A stretch of 61,289 nucleotides of DNA, from positions 1 through 61,289 of the forward strand of contig LEKQ01000002.1 in assembly GCA_001443005.1 (NCBI GenBank). The letters run 5' to 3'. This document shows positions 45,407-54,691 of the stretch, one piece after another; position 1 is the first letter of the stretch; every line of letters begins with the position of its first letter. This DNA is from a bacterium GBS-1 (GTDB taxonomy: Bacteria > Synergistota > GBS-1). The position numbers and the translations under genes were made by a program. The notes under the pieces were generated by a model. That model saw nothing but the letters and a program-made list of their open reading frames with translations, was not told the origin of the DNA and searched no databases.

Positions 45407-46411
45407 ATGAAGCTTGGCTTGATAGAGGAGAAGGGTACAGAGAGGCTAAAGAGGGGCTTCGCTAAGATGGTTAAGGGTGGGGTGATAATGGATGTTACCA
45501 ACGCTGAGCAGGCCAGGATAGCCGAGGAGGCGGGAGCTGTCGCGGTTATGGCCCTTGAGAGGGTCCCTGCTGATATAAGAAGCGCGGGCGGAGTTGCGAG
45601 GATGGCTGACCCCGAGAAGATAAGGGAGATAATGGATGCGGTAACTATCCCTGTGATGGCCAAGGCGAGGATAGGTCACTTCGCTGAGGCTCAGGCTTTA
45701 GAGGCCTTGGGGGTTGATATGATAGATGAGAGTGAGGTTCTAACTCCTGCAGACCCTTACTTTCACATAGATAAGAGGGCTTTTAAGGTTCCCTTCGTTT
45801 GCGGTGCGAGGAACCTGGGAGAGGCTGTTAGGAGGATATGGGAAGGTGCGGCTATGATAAGGACGAAAGGAGAGGCGGGAACGGGAAACATAGTTGAGGC
45901 GGTGAAGCACGTTCGGCTGATGAACGAGAACATACGCCTTATAAGGAGGATGACCGATGAACAGCTTTGGGGTGTGGCCAAAACCTTCGCTGAGCCTTAC
46001 TTGAGACTAGCTTTGGAAGTCAAGGAGATAAGCGGTTTGGATAAAAGGGTTCTTGATAACGAGCCCCTTTTCGGAGAGTATACCTACGAGGAGATAGTTG
46101 AGGGGCTTTACGGCATACTTCTTGAGATAAAGGAGCTTGGACGTCTTCCTGTGGTTAACTTCGCCGCGGGAGGAGTTGCCACGCCTGCCGATGCCGCCTT
46201 AATGATGCAGATGGGGGTGGATGGAGTATTTGTGGGAAGCGGGATATTCAAGAGCTCCAACCCTGAGAAGATGGCAAGGGCGATAGTTGATGCGGTTAAT
46301 CACTACGATGAGCCGGGTGCTTTAGCCTATTTAAGCAGGTCTTTAGGGGAGCCTATGAGAGGCCTGGAGATCGAAAGGTTAGCCTTGAGGATGGAGGAAA
46401 GGGGCATATGA
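45407..46411 (+). CDS. pdxS: Pyridoxal 5'-phosphate synthase subunit PdxS
   Basis: About 334 residues; it condenses ribose-5-phosphate, glyceraldehyde-3-phosphate and ammonia to [23 protein letters not shown] and [11 protein letters not shown] open the barrel, with the Schiff-base lysines in MAKARIGHF and [10 protein letters not shown]. Family members are usually about 295 residues. The extra length is one insertion of roughly 40 residues (around 200-245) between DEQLWGVAK and [10 protein letters not shown], like that known in archaeal PdxS. ATG 45407 is chosen over GTG 45401 by spacing to GGAGG. It is coupled to pdxT. Confidence 0.95.
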   Translation: MKLGLIEEKGTERLKRGFAKMVKGGVIMDVTNAEQARIAEEAGAVAVMALERVPADIRSAGGVARMADPEKIREIMDAVTIPVMAKARIGHFAEAQALEALGVDMIDESEVLTPADPYFHIDKRAFKVPFVCGARNLGEAVRRIWEGAAMIRTKGEAGTGNIVEAVKHVRLMNENIRLIRRMTDEQLWGVAKTFAEPYLRLALEVKEISGLDKRVLDNEPLFGEYTYEEIVEGLYGILLEIKELGRLPVVNFAAGGVATPADAALMMQMGVDGVFVGSGIFKSSNPEKMARAIVDAVNHYDEPGALAYLSRSLGEPMRGLEIERLALRMEERGI

Positions 46412-46995
46412 GGATAGGGGTTTTGGGCCTTCAGGGGGCAGTCAGTGAGCACATTGAGGCCCTTCAAAGGGCTATGCGAGAGCTTAACCTTGAGGGTGAG
46501 GTCTTCGCCTTAAAAAGAAGGGAGGATCTTGATGGTTTAAGCGGGCTCATTATCCCTGGTGGGGAGAGCACCACCATATTTAAGCTTCTTTCAAGGAATG
46601 GGCTTTTTGAGACTTTGAGGGAGCTCATACTCGATGGCTTGCCGGTTATGGGAACCTGTGCTGGGTTGATAATGCTGGCTAAGGAGATAGAGGGAGGCAT
46701 AGAAGGGCAGAGGAGCTTTCAGGTTTTGGACATCAGGGTTGGCAGGAACGCTTATGGTCGTCAGGTAGATAGCTTTGAAGCATGTGTTAAGCTCTCCTTT
46801 GACGAGAGGCCCTTTAAAGGGGTGTTCATAAGGGCTCCGAGGATATTGGGCCTTTGGGGGGAGGTTAAGCCGATCGCTTTCCTTGGGGATGAGGTGGTAG
46901 GCGTTGAGGCGGGAAAGGTTCTGGGTCTAACTTTTCATCCCGAGCTAACCGATGATTTGACTCTTCATAGATATTTCCTTAGAAGGTTGATATAA
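46408..46995 (+). CDS. pdxT: PLP synthase glutaminase subunit PdxT
   Basis: A 195-residue class I-type glutaminase supplying ammonia to Pdx[10 protein letters not shown] and PGGESTT are PdxT signatures. The catalytic triad is Cys in GTCAGLI and His-Glu in TFHPEL. It overlaps pdxS by four bases (ATGA). The pair makes PLP independently of DXP, which bears on the role of the PdxA-family gene at 27.5 kb. Confidence 0.95.
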   Translation: MRIGVLGLQGAVSEHIEALQRAMRELNLEGEVFALKRREDLDGLSGLIIPGGESTTIFKLLSRNGLFETLRELILDGLPVMGTCAGLIMLAKEIEGGIEGQRSFQVLDIRVGRNAYGRQVDSFEACVKLSFDERPFKGVFIRAPRILGLWGEVKPIAFLGDEVVGVEAGKVLGLTFHPELTDDLTLHRYFLRRLI

Positions 46996-47066
46996 TTTTG
47001 GTTGTAAGGATCTTTTGTGTCTTACCTGGTGGCTTGAGACCCTTTATCGAAGGGAGGTGAACCCCC

Positions 47067-48275
47067 TTGGCTGATTTTTTTCAGAACGGTGTGATAACGA
47101 CCCTTCATAGGCTGAGGCGCGATAACGAGCTTACCCTCGTTCAGGAACTTATGGAGTTTAAACCCTATAACTCCATAGCTTTAGTCTTACCTGCTTTGTA
47201 CTCGGAGTTTGAGGGACCGGCCATGTCTAAGATAATAAATGAGCTTTCCACCGCAAAGTATATAGACTTAGTAGTTCTTTCCCTCGATAGGGCGACTGAA
47301 GATGAATTTAGGCAGGTTAAGAAGCTCTTATCTACCCTCCCTCAAGAGGTGGTCATCATATGGAACGATGGCCCGAGGATGCAGGAGCTCTATAAAGCCC
47401 TCTGGGATGAGTTTGAGCCGTGGAGTAGAGGCAAGGGTATGGCCATATGGATGGGCTATGGATACGTTCTTGCCACGAAGAAATATCACGTAATAGCATC
47501 TCACGATTGCGATATACTGACCTATAAGGTAGATATGCTAACTCGGTTGGTCTACCCGATAGCTAATCCAAGGCTGAACTTCGATTTCGCTAAAGGTTAC
47601 TATGCCCGCTTTACCGATAAGCTTCACGGGAGAGTGATGAGGATATTTTTAACCCCTCTCTTGAGAGCTCTCATGACGATCGTTGGGAGAGTGGATTTCT
47701 TAGTTTACCTCGATAGCTTTAGGTATGCCTTGTCTGGTGAGTATGCCATGACCGCTGAGCTTGCCATGAGGCTTAGGATCCCGTCGGATTGGGGGCTTGA
47801 GATAGGCCTGCTTGCTGAGGTTTATAGGCTTTGCACCCTGGGAACCATATGTCAGGTGGATATAGCCGACGTCTTCGATCATAAGCACCAACCTTTAGAT
47901 CCAAGCAATCCCCAGGGGGGGCTTTTAAAGATGGCGGTCGATATAGCTAAGATGCTCTTTAGGAGCTTGGCGTCTAGGGGATTGGTCTTTTCCGATGGTT
48001 TCTTTAAGACCCTTAAGGCTACTTACTTCGCCGAGGCCATAAACATGATAAGGAGATATCATAACGATGCCATGATAAACTCTTTGGCCTATGATATGCA
48101 TGCGGAGGTCGTCATGGTTAATCACTTCTCTAAGGCTATAGATATAGCGGGTGAGGAGATCTTGAGGGATCCGATGTCCCTGCCTATAATACCTAGTTGG
48201 GTGAACGTCATTTCCGCTATGCCCGATTTCTTTGATAGACTTCTTGATGCCGTGGAGGAGGATAAGAAGGTCTAA
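47067..48275 (+). CDS. Glucosyl-3-phosphoglycerate synthase-like glycosyltransferase (GT81)
   Basis: A 402-residue GT-A enzyme resembling GpgS and mannosyl-3-phosphoglycerate-type synthases. SIALVLPALYSEFEGPAM, GKGMAIWMGYGY and SHDCDILTY (the DxD metal motif) match that family, and DWGLEIGLLAEVY is the acceptor-side segment. It would make the precursor of glucosylglycerate, a compatible solute used by thermophiles and nitrogen-limited bacteria. The phosphatase is not adjacent. TTG 47067 start, well placed after GGGAGGTGA. It is the first gene of the LPS run, joined to kdsD by TAATG overlap. Confidence 0.78.
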   Translation: MADFFQNGVITTLHRLRRDNELTLVQELMEFKPYNSIALVLPALYSEFEGPAMSKIINELSTAKYIDLVVLSLDRATEDEFRQVKKLLSTLPQEVVIIWNDGPRMQELYKALWDEFEPWSRGKGMAIWMGYGYVLATKKYHVIASHDCDILTYKVDMLTRLVYPIANPRLNFDFAKGYYARFTDKLHGRVMRIFLTPLLRALMTIVGRVDFLVYLDSFRYALSGEYAMTAELAMRLRIPSDWGLEIGLLAEVYRLCTLGTICQVDIADVFDHKHQPLDPSNPQGGLLKMAVDIAKMLFRSLASRGLVFSDGFFKTLKATYFAEAINMIRRYHNDAMINSLAYDMHAEVVMVNHFSKAIDIAGEEILRDPMSLPIIPSWVNVISAMPDFFDRLLDAVEEDKKV

Positions 48276-49246
48276 TGGATGAAAGAAAGCTGCTTGAGGA
48301 AGCTAAAAGGGTTCTTGAGGTTGAGGCTCAGGAGATATTGAGTCTAAAGGATAGGTTAGGTGATGAGATAGTTAGGGCTGCAAAGATAATACTCTCTTCT
48401 TCGGGGAGAACCGTGGTTATGGGGATGGGCAAGTCGGGGCTAATAGGTAGGAAGATATCCGCTACGTTGTCTTCGTTGGGTACGCCTTCCTTCTTCCTTC
48501 ACCCTGCTGAGGCGCTCCATGGAGACCTCGGGATGGTTAGAAAAGACGATGTAGTATTGATACTCTCCAATAGCGGTGAGACGAGAGAGGTCCTTTTAAC
48601 CCTTCCTTACTTCAAGAGGATCGGCTCAAAGATAATAGCCTTCACGGGCAAGCCTTCATCAACTTTGGGTAAGGAGGCTGACGTAGTCTTAAATACCTCA
48701 GTTGAGCGTGAGGCATGCCCTTTAGGGCTTGCTCCTACATCGAGCACGACGGTTATGCTTGCCTTGGGGGATGCTTTGGCGGTTGTTCTCGCGAGAATGA
48801 GGGGGTTAAGCAAGGAAGATTTTGCTCTCTTTCACCCTGATGGTAGCCTTGGGCGCAAGCTTCTTTTGAGGGTAGAGGATATAATGCATACCGGAAGGGA
48901 GATCCCCAGCGTCTTGGAGGAGACTATACTTAAGGATGCCCTCTTTGAGATGACGTCAAAGGGGTTTGGTACCATACTTGTGGAGAGAGGTGGTAGACTC
49001 GTTGGCATCTTGACCGATGGGGATTTAAGGAGGCACCTTGAGCGCTTCGGTTATGCCCTTCTTGATAAGAAGGTGGGGGAGGTCATGATAAGGAATCCTA
49101 AGAGGATATCACCTGTGAAGCTGGCTGCTGAGGCCTTGGCTTTAATGGAAAAGCATGAGATATCGGTTCTTCCCGTTGTGGATGAGGAGGATAGGATCTT
49201 GGGGATAGTTCACATTCATGACCTACTGAAGGCGGGGATAGCTTAA
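48275..49246 (+). CDS. kdsD: D-arabinose-5-phosphate isomerase (KdsD/KpsF)
   Basis: A 323-residue enzyme making arabinose-5-phosphate, the Kdo precursor. The SIS domain has MGMGKSGLIGRKISATLSS and SNSGETREVL, and HPAEALHGDLGM contains the conserved His. Two CBS domains follow from about residue 205 (ILTDGDLRRHLE in the first). It is immediately upstream of waaA, as expected for Kdo metabolism. KdsA, KdsB and KdsC are not in the window. Confidence 0.93.
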   Translation: MDERKLLEEAKRVLEVEAQEILSLKDRLGDEIVRAAKIILSSSGRTVVMGMGKSGLIGRKISATLSSLGTPSFFLHPAEALHGDLGMVRKDDVVLILSNSGETREVLLTLPYFKRIGSKIIAFTGKPSSTLGKEADVVLNTSVEREACPLGLAPTSSTTVMLALGDALAVVLARMRGLSKEDFALFHPDGSLGRKLLLRVEDIMHTGREIPSVLEETILKDALFEMTSKGFGTILVERGGRLVGILTDGDLRRHLERFGYALLDKKVGEVMIRNPKRISPVKLAAEALALMEKHEISVLPVVDEEDRILGIVHIHDLLKAGIA

Positions 49247-49248
49247 CG

Positions 49249-50466
49249 ATGCTGTTTTACTCCGTGCTCGGAAGCGCGCTTTTCTTCTCCCTCTATCCTT
49301 ACCTTCGGAGGCGCTACTCTGTGGGATTCGCTGAGAGGATGGGGAGGATATCTCTTCTTCCACCTCGAGGCAAGAGAGTTTGGATTCACGCCGTTTCAGT
49401 GGGAGAGGTTAAGGCTGCCTTTCCCCTTTTAAGGAGGATTAAGGAGGTTTGTCTCTCGGTCACGACGACCACAGCTTACTCCGTGGCCAAAGAGAGCGGC
49501 GTTGAGGATCTCTTCTTCTACCCTTGGGACCTTCCCTGGGTAGTAAATCGGGCGATCGACTGCATAAGCCCATCCCTCTATATAGTTATCGAAACGGAGC
49601 TTTGGCCCTTAATGATAACCACCCTCAAGAGAAGGGGAGTTAAGTTAGTATTAGCAAACGGGCGCATCTCCGATAGGTCCTATAGTGGTTATAGATTTTT
49701 CTCCCCCTTCTTTAAGAAGGTTTTATCCTCCTTTGACTTCATAGGGGCGATAAGTGAGAAGGATAAGGAGCGCTTCGTTAGGTTGGGTGCCAATCCTGAG
49801 AGGGTTAAGGTTATGGGAAACCTTAAGTATGACTCGGTCTTGGAGGGTATGGACCACTCTTGTGCTTCAAGGATGCGGGAGCTCCTCTCCCTCAAAGATG
49901 AGCCTCTCTGGGTTTGTGGTAGCACCCATGAGGGGGAGGAGGAGGTGATAGTGAGGGTCTATAAGAGGCTGCTTCGGGATTTCCCTGACCTTCGCTTAGC
50001 TTTAGTTCCCCGTCATCCCAATAGGGCCGGTGAGGTGGCTAAGGTTTTATCAGGGCATGGCTTGAGTTTCTCCTTAAGGAGCTTTAACCCGAAGGATAGG
50101 GTGGTTCTTTGGGACGTGATGGGTGAGCTTTTTAACCTTTACTCCGTCGCTACGGTGACCTTCTGCGGTGGTAGCCTCGTTCCTTTAGGTGGGCATAACC
50201 TGATAGAGCCTGCCTGCTGGGGTAAGCCTGTTTTTTACGGCCCTCATGTCGAGGACTTTATGGAGGAGAGCTCCCTCCTTGAGGGGTTGGGAGCTGGTTT
50301 CATGGTTAAGGATGAGGATGAGCTTTACGAGAAGGTCAGGCTTATATTAAGCGACAGCGCCCTGCGGGATAGGATCTATAAGAGCTTGAAGGATGCTTTT
50401 GGATCTTCCAGAGGCGTTGCCTCAAGATATTTAGAGATTTTAAATGATCTTATGGGGGGTGTTTGA
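49249..50466 (+). CDS. waaA: 3-deoxy-D-manno-octulosonic acid (Kdo) transferase
   Basis: A 405-residue GT30 enzyme that adds Kdo to lipid IVA at the inner membrane. An N-terminal anchor helix precedes IHAVSVGEVKAAFPLL, the ETELWP motif with the catalytic Glu nearby, LANGRISDRSY and MGNLKYDS. FCGGSLVPLGGHNLIEPA is the CMP-Kdo site. It confirms a lipopolysaccharide outer membrane. Two bases separate it from kdsD. Confidence 0.94.
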   Translation: MLFYSVLGSALFFSLYPYLRRRYSVGFAERMGRISLLPPRGKRVWIHAVSVGEVKAAFPLLRRIKEVCLSVTTTTAYSVAKESGVEDLFFYPWDLPWVVNRAIDCISPSLYIVIETELWPLMITTLKRRGVKLVLANGRISDRSYSGYRFFSPFFKKVLSSFDFIGAISEKDKERFVRLGANPERVKVMGNLKYDSVLEGMDHSCASRMRELLSLKDEPLWVCGSTHEGEEEVIVRVYKRLLRDFPDLRLALVPRHPNRAGEVAKVLSGHGLSFSLRSFNPKDRVVLWDVMGELFNLYSVATVTFCGGSLVPLGGHNLIEPACWGKPVFYGPHVEDFMEESSLLEGLGAGFMVKDEDELYEKVRLILSDSALRDRIYKSLKDAFGSSRGVASRYLEILNDLMGGV

Positions 50467-51637
50467 GATTAAGCCCTTTGTTTTCAAGACCTCAGGTAAG
50501 ATAGTTTTTGGGAGTGGGTCTTTGAAGAAGCTCTCCGAGGAACTTAAGGTCTTTCCTAAGGGGAAGGTTCTCATCGTTACCGATGAGAACCTCGCCAAAA
50601 GCGAGATCATCGAGAGCGTGATGAAGGAGGTTGAGAAATCTGGAAGGGAGCACGCTCTTTACGGTGAGGTCTCTCCTGAGCCCGCCGTTGAGCACGCCGA
50701 TAGAGCTGGGGAGATGGCTAAAGATTGCGCTCTAGTCATAGGTGTCGGTGGGGGTAGCTCTTTGGATGTTGCCAAGGGGGCGAGCGTCGTTGCCTCAAGC
50801 GGTGGGAAGGCTCGAGACTATATAGGTTTGGGTAAGGTTCCGAAGAAAGGCTTACCGATAGTTGCGATTCCTACTACTGCTGGGACCGGTAGCGAGGTTA
50901 CCCCTACCGCGGTCTTCATCTTCGATGAGAGAAAGAAGGGGGGAATAAACAGTCCTTACATAATACCCGACCTCGCGATATTGGATCCCATGCTCACGCT
51001 CTCCCTTCCACCATCCTTAACTGCTTCCACTGGGATGGATGCTTTGACCCATGCCCTTGAGTCTTACGTCGCTAAAGCTTCAACGCCGATGAGCGAGATA
51101 TTTTCCATTGAGGCCTTAAGGCTAATATCTCAAAACATAAGGATAGCTTACGCTGATCCTGATAACCTTGAGGCTCGGGAGGGCATGATGTTTGGAAGCC
51201 TTCTTGCGGGGATCGCTTTGGCTCACGCTGGCGTTGGGGCCTGTCACTCCATGTCCTATCCCTTGAGCTCCTTTTACGGTATAGGGCATGGTTTAGCTAA
51301 TGCGGTTTTGATCCCCCACGTTTCACTCTATAACGCCATAGCTGCTCCGAAGAAGTACGCCTTCGTTGCGTCCCTGTTGGGTGAGGATGTGGATGAGGTT
51401 TCTTCGAGGGAGGCGGCCTTCGCTATCTACGATGCTCTCTTGAAGCTGCTTTACGATCTCAACATTCCGGTTAACTTGGCTTCCCTTGGTGTCGCTGAGG
51501 AAGATCTTCCTCGCCTTGCTGCATCAGCACTGGAGGTAGACCGCCCGCTAACCAACAATCCTCGTAGGATAGGGTATGAGGAGATATACAACATTTACCA
51601 TAACGTTTATAACTTCGGTAGAGAGGAGGGGTACTGA
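50459..51637 (+). CDS. kdnB: Fe-dependent alcohol dehydrogenase, probable Kdo 8-oxidase (KdnB-like)
   Basis: About 392 residues. NAD-binding GVGGGSSLDVAKG, PTTAGTGSEVTPTAV and the iron ligands in GMDALTHALESY, HSMSYPLSSFYGIGHG are those of group III Fe-ADHs. The frame begins at ATG 50444 inside waaA; GTG 50459 gives MFEIKPFVFKTSGKIVFGSG, a better N-terminus. It is placed between waaA and the aminotransferase. In Shewanella, KdnB oxidises Kdo at C8 before KdnA transaminates it. The assignment rests on this gene order plus family; a general alcohol dehydrogenase is possible. Confidence 0.75.
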   Translation: MFEIKPFVFKTSGKIVFGSGSLKKLSEELKVFPKGKVLIVTDENLAKSEIIESVMKEVEKSGREHALYGEVSPEPAVEHADRAGEMAKDCALVIGVGGGSSLDVAKGASVVASSGGKARDYIGLGKVPKKGLPIVAIPTTAGTGSEVTPTAVFIFDERKKGGINSPYIIPDLAILDPMLTLSLPPSLTASTGMDALTHALESYVAKASTPMSEIFSIEALRLISQNIRIAYADPDNLEAREGMMFGSLLAGIALAHAGVGACHSMSYPLSSFYGIGHGLANAVLIPHVSLYNAIAAPKKYAFVASLLGEDVDEVSSREAAFAIYDALLKLLYDLNIPVNLASLGVAEEDLPRLAASALEVDRPLTNNPRRIGYEEIYNIYHNVYNFGREEGY

Positions 51638-52843
51638 ATGCCCGGTAGTGAGCTTTTCGGTAAGGAGGAGATAATAGAGGTAATAAAGGTTTTGGATAGG
51701 GGGATACTTCACAGGTACGCTGCTGAGCAGATGCTCGGTGTTTCAGCGGTCAGGGAGTTTGAGAAAAAGTTCGCGGAGTACATGGGTTCTAAGCATGCCC
51801 TCGGCGTTATGTCTGGGACGGCGGCGCTTAAGGTTGCCTTAGCTGCCTTGGGCATAGGCCCGGGCGATGAGGTTATAACGAGCTGTTTCACCTTTGTGGC
51901 TACGCCCGAGGCTATACTCGATGCCGGGGCGATACCTGTTTTCGTTAACATAGATGAGACCCTCAACCTTGACCCTGAGGACGTTGAGAGAAACATAACC
52001 GAGCGCACCAAGGCGGTGATAGCGGTTCACATGACCGGCGTTCAAGCCAAGATAGATAAGATAAAGGAGATAACCGATAAGCACGGCCTTTACTTGATAG
52101 AGGATAACGCTCAAGCCTGCGGTGCTACCTACAAGGGGAAGAAGCTCGGCACCTTCGGGCACTTCGGGACCTTCAGCTTCGACTTTTACAAGCCCATTAC
52201 CACCGGTGAGGGTGGAATGGTAATAACCGATGATAAGGATCTATTCTTTAAGGCCGATTGCTATCACGATCACGGGCACGTGCATGACATGAGCATTCCC
52301 AGGGCCCTTGAGAACCGCTACTGCATAGGCTTTAACTACAGAATGAACGAGCTTCAGGGAGCTTTGGGATTAGCTCAGATATCGAGGATGGATGAGGTTA
52401 TAAGGAGGCATAGGGAGAATAAGAGATATATAAAGGAGAGGATAATGGATATCAAAGGGTTATCCTTCAGAGAGATCCCCGATCCCGATGGAGAGATAGC
52501 GTCGACCTTAACCGTGTTTCTACCCTCTCCTAAGAAGGCCCTCGCTTTTAAAGAGGGGTTGTCGAAGAGGGGCATCAACGTGGCTCATCTTGGATCCAAT
52601 CGCTGGCACTTCGTTCCCAACTGGGAGCATATGAGGGAGTGGAAGAGCATGTTCGCTCACAGATGCCCCTTTGAGTGCAAGTTCAACGAGGCTTCCTTAA
52701 AGGATTACTCACCCGAAAGGTTCGCTCGCTCAACGGATATACTCGATAGAGCTTTAAGCTTGGATATAAGCGTTAAGATGGATAAGGAGAGATTGGATAA
52801 GATAGTTTCCTCCTTCAGGGAGGTAGCTAAGGAGGTCCTTTGA
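51638..52843 (+). CDS. kdnA: DegT-type PLP aminotransferase, probable 8-amino-Kdo synthase (KdnA-like)
   Basis: A 401-residue DegT/DnrJ/EryC1 aminotransferase. The PLP lysine is in SFDFYKPITTGEGG; LIEDNAQACGATYKG holds the PLP-binding Asp, and GFNYRMNELQGALGLAQ is family-typical. It starts MPGSELFGKEE, like KdnA proteins I recall. It abuts the Fe-ADH and the heptosyltransferase, so it probably converts 8-oxo-Kdo to Kdo8N. Other DegT enzymes make amino sugars for O-antigens, but those usually come with nucleotide-sugar dehydratases, none of which is here. Confidence 0.78.
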   Translation: MPGSELFGKEEIIEVIKVLDRGILHRYAAEQMLGVSAVREFEKKFAEYMGSKHALGVMSGTAALKVALAALGIGPGDEVITSCFTFVATPEAILDAGAIPVFVNIDETLNLDPEDVERNITERTKAVIAVHMTGVQAKIDKIKEITDKHGLYLIEDNAQACGATYKGKKLGTFGHFGTFSFDFYKPITTGEGGMVITDDKDLFFKADCYHDHGHVHDMSIPRALENRYCIGFNYRMNELQGALGLAQISRMDEVIRRHRENKRYIKERIMDIKGLSFREIPDPDGEIASTLTVFLPSPKKALAFKEGLSKRGINVAHLGSNRWHFVPNWEHMREWKSMFAHRCPFECKFNEASLKDYSPERFARSTDILDRALSLDISVKMDKERLDKIVSSFREVAKEVL

Positions 52844-53862
52844 GGGTTTTAGTTATTAAGATAGGCTCGATAGGGGATGTGGTTCACTCCCTTCCCACCC
52901 TCGAGGTCCTTTCACGCTTAAGCCCTAAGCCTGAGATTCACTGGGTGGTTGGGGAACTTGCTTTTCCCCTTCTTAACGGCGATCCGAGGATAGATAGGCT
53001 AATCCTTTTTAGGAAGGATAAGGTTAAAAGACACCTTAGATCGCTTAAGCTTGCTTCCTTCATCAGGGAGGTACGGGAGCTTTCGGTCTCTCTCCGGGAG
53101 GTGGAGTTTGAGCTATTGATCGACCTTCAGGGGGATTTAAAGAGCGCCCTTGTGTCTATGCTTTCGCGCTCGGAGGAGAGGATATCCTTCTGCGATGCCT
53201 CTGAGGGGAATCCGCTTTTTCTTAAGAAAGTCCCCTGTAGGAGGGAGAGCGTTCACGTGGTTGAAAGGTATCTTGATACGGTTAGGGTATCCTTCAGGGT
53301 AAAGGTGGATAAGGCTCCCTTTGCTAAGCCCTTCGTTTCGGAGGAGGCAAAAAATAGACTTAGCGAGCGCTTTGGATGGCTTTTAAAGGAAAGGATCGTT
53401 TCCTTAATCCCCTCCTCCACCTGGAGCTCGAGGATGTGGCTTGATGAGAGATGGGAGGGCCTATCTTTGAGGCTCGTTGATATGGGCTTTAAGCCCGTCA
53501 TAATAGGAGGAGCTGATGCTAAGCGTCTTAACCTTCCCGGAGCCGTTAACCTTGCTGGAGAGCTCTCCTTGGATGAAACCTGCGCCCTTTTGGAGAGGTG
53601 CTCTCTCTCGGTTGGAGTTGATACTGGTCCAACCCATTTGTCCGCCTCCCTTGGGATTCCTACGGTTGCCCTGTTTGGGCCAACTCCTTCTTGGAGGAAC
53701 TCTCCTTGGGGGCCCCGCGTCAAGGTCATTCATCATCTTGTAGATTGCGCTCCCTGTAGGAGGAGGAATTGTCCGAAAAAAGAGTGCATGAGATTGATAA
53801 GCGAGGAGGAAGTATTGAAGGTTATAGATGAGCTTTCTTCATTGGCTGTTCAAGAGGGTTAG
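52840..53862 (+). CDS. Heptosyltransferase-like glycosyltransferase family 9 (WaaC-type)
   Basis: A 340-residue GT9 enzyme. LVIKIGSIGDVVHSLPTL is the N-terminal signature of LPS heptosyltransferases. SLIPSSTWSSRMWLDERWE and VGVDTGPTHLSASLG with VALFGPTPSWRNSPWG form the sugar-nucleotide site. The position after Kdo processing suggests addition of the first core sugar to Kdo. Cysteines in VDCAPCRRRNCPKKECM near the end are common in this family. TTG 52840 overlaps the kdnA stop, after AAGGAGG. Confidence 0.88.
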   Translation: MRVLVIKIGSIGDVVHSLPTLEVLSRLSPKPEIHWVVGELAFPLLNGDPRIDRLILFRKDKVKRHLRSLKLASFIREVRELSVSLREVEFELLIDLQGDLKSALVSMLSRSEERISFCDASEGNPLFLKKVPCRRESVHVVERYLDTVRVSFRVKVDKAPFAKPFVSEEAKNRLSERFGWLLKERIVSLIPSSTWSSRMWLDERWEGLSLRLVDMGFKPVIIGGADAKRLNLPGAVNLAGELSLDETCALLERCSLSVGVDTGPTHLSASLGIPTVALFGPTPSWRNSPWGPRVKVIHHLVDCAPCRRRNCPKKECMRLISEEEVLKVIDELSSLAVQEG

Positions 53863-54691
53863 AGAGAGGGCTCTTAAGGCGAGCTTTAAGGAGAATCAGG
53901 AATATGGTAAGAGGCTTGGTAGGCTATTCTATTATCTTCCAATCTTTTTCGAGAGGAAGAGGATAGCTCTTGAGAACATATCCTTGGCCTTTGCTGGAGC
54001 CCTCAAGGATAAAAGGAGGGAGATACTAAAGGGTCTCTTTGAGCATCTTGGGATGAGCCTTCTTGAGGTCATAAGCCTTGAGAAGTTGGATGCCTCAGAT
54101 TTTCATCAAATTTTCCTATCACCTGAGGGATTGGAGAAACTAAAGGAGGGGGGGATAGTGGTCTCCGCTCACTTTGGCAACTGGGAGCTTTCCTTAGCTG
54201 CTCTTTCCTACGCGGGCTTTCCCGTAAACGTTATAGTTAGACCTCCGAGTGACCCTTTCTTCGCCGAGTATATAGACAAGATAAGAAGGAGGTTTGGTAC
54301 CAAGGTTATTCCGAAAGGAGCCTCTTTGAAGGAGGCCTTAAGATGCCTTGAAAGAAGAGAACTGCTCGTCGTAGTCGTTGATCAGGATGAAGGGAAGGAG
54401 GGCATATTCCTTCCCTTCATGGGAAGGATGGCTTCAACTCCTCGCGGAGCCTTTCTCCTCTCCCTGAAGTACGGTGTTCCTCTTATCCCATTGTTTTCTT
54501 GGCGTGAGGACGATGGTCATCACAAGGTGAAGGTTTTCCCACCCCTTTACCCTCAAGGCAAAAGTGAGCTCGATTTGGCAAGGATCGTGAACTTTCTGAT
54601 AGAGGAGATGGTTTGGACTTATCCCTCTCAGTGGCTCTGGATACACAGGCGCTGGAAGACCAAGCCTCCGGAAAGGGGAAAGCCATCTTGA
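53828..54691 (+). CDS. Lipid A late acyltransferase (HtrB/LpxL family)
   Basis: A 287-residue inner-membrane acyltransferase transferring a second fatty acid to Kdo-lipid A. SAHFGNWELSLAAL holds the HX4-(D/E) catalytic pair, and VVVVDQDEGKEGIFLPFMGR is the family continuation. PRGAFLLSLKYGVPLIPLF and YPSQWLWIHRRWKTKP are further conserved blocks. The N-terminus is short on hydrophobic anchor but has a basic amphipathic start. ATG 53828 overlaps the GT9 gene by 35 bases. Confidence 0.9.
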   Translation: MSFLHWLFKRVRERALKASFKENQEYGKRLGRLFYYLPIFFERKRIALENISLAFAGALKDKRREILKGLFEHLGMSLLEVISLEKLDASDFHQIFLSPEGLEKLKEGGIVVSAHFGNWELSLAALSYAGFPVNVIVRPPSDPFFAEYIDKIRRRFGTKVIPKGASLKEALRCLERRELLVVVVDQDEGKEGIFLPFMGRMASTPRGAFLLSLKYGVPLIPLFSWREDDGHHKVKVFPPLYPQGKSELDLARIVNFLIEEMVWTYPSQWLWIHRRWKTKPPERGKPS

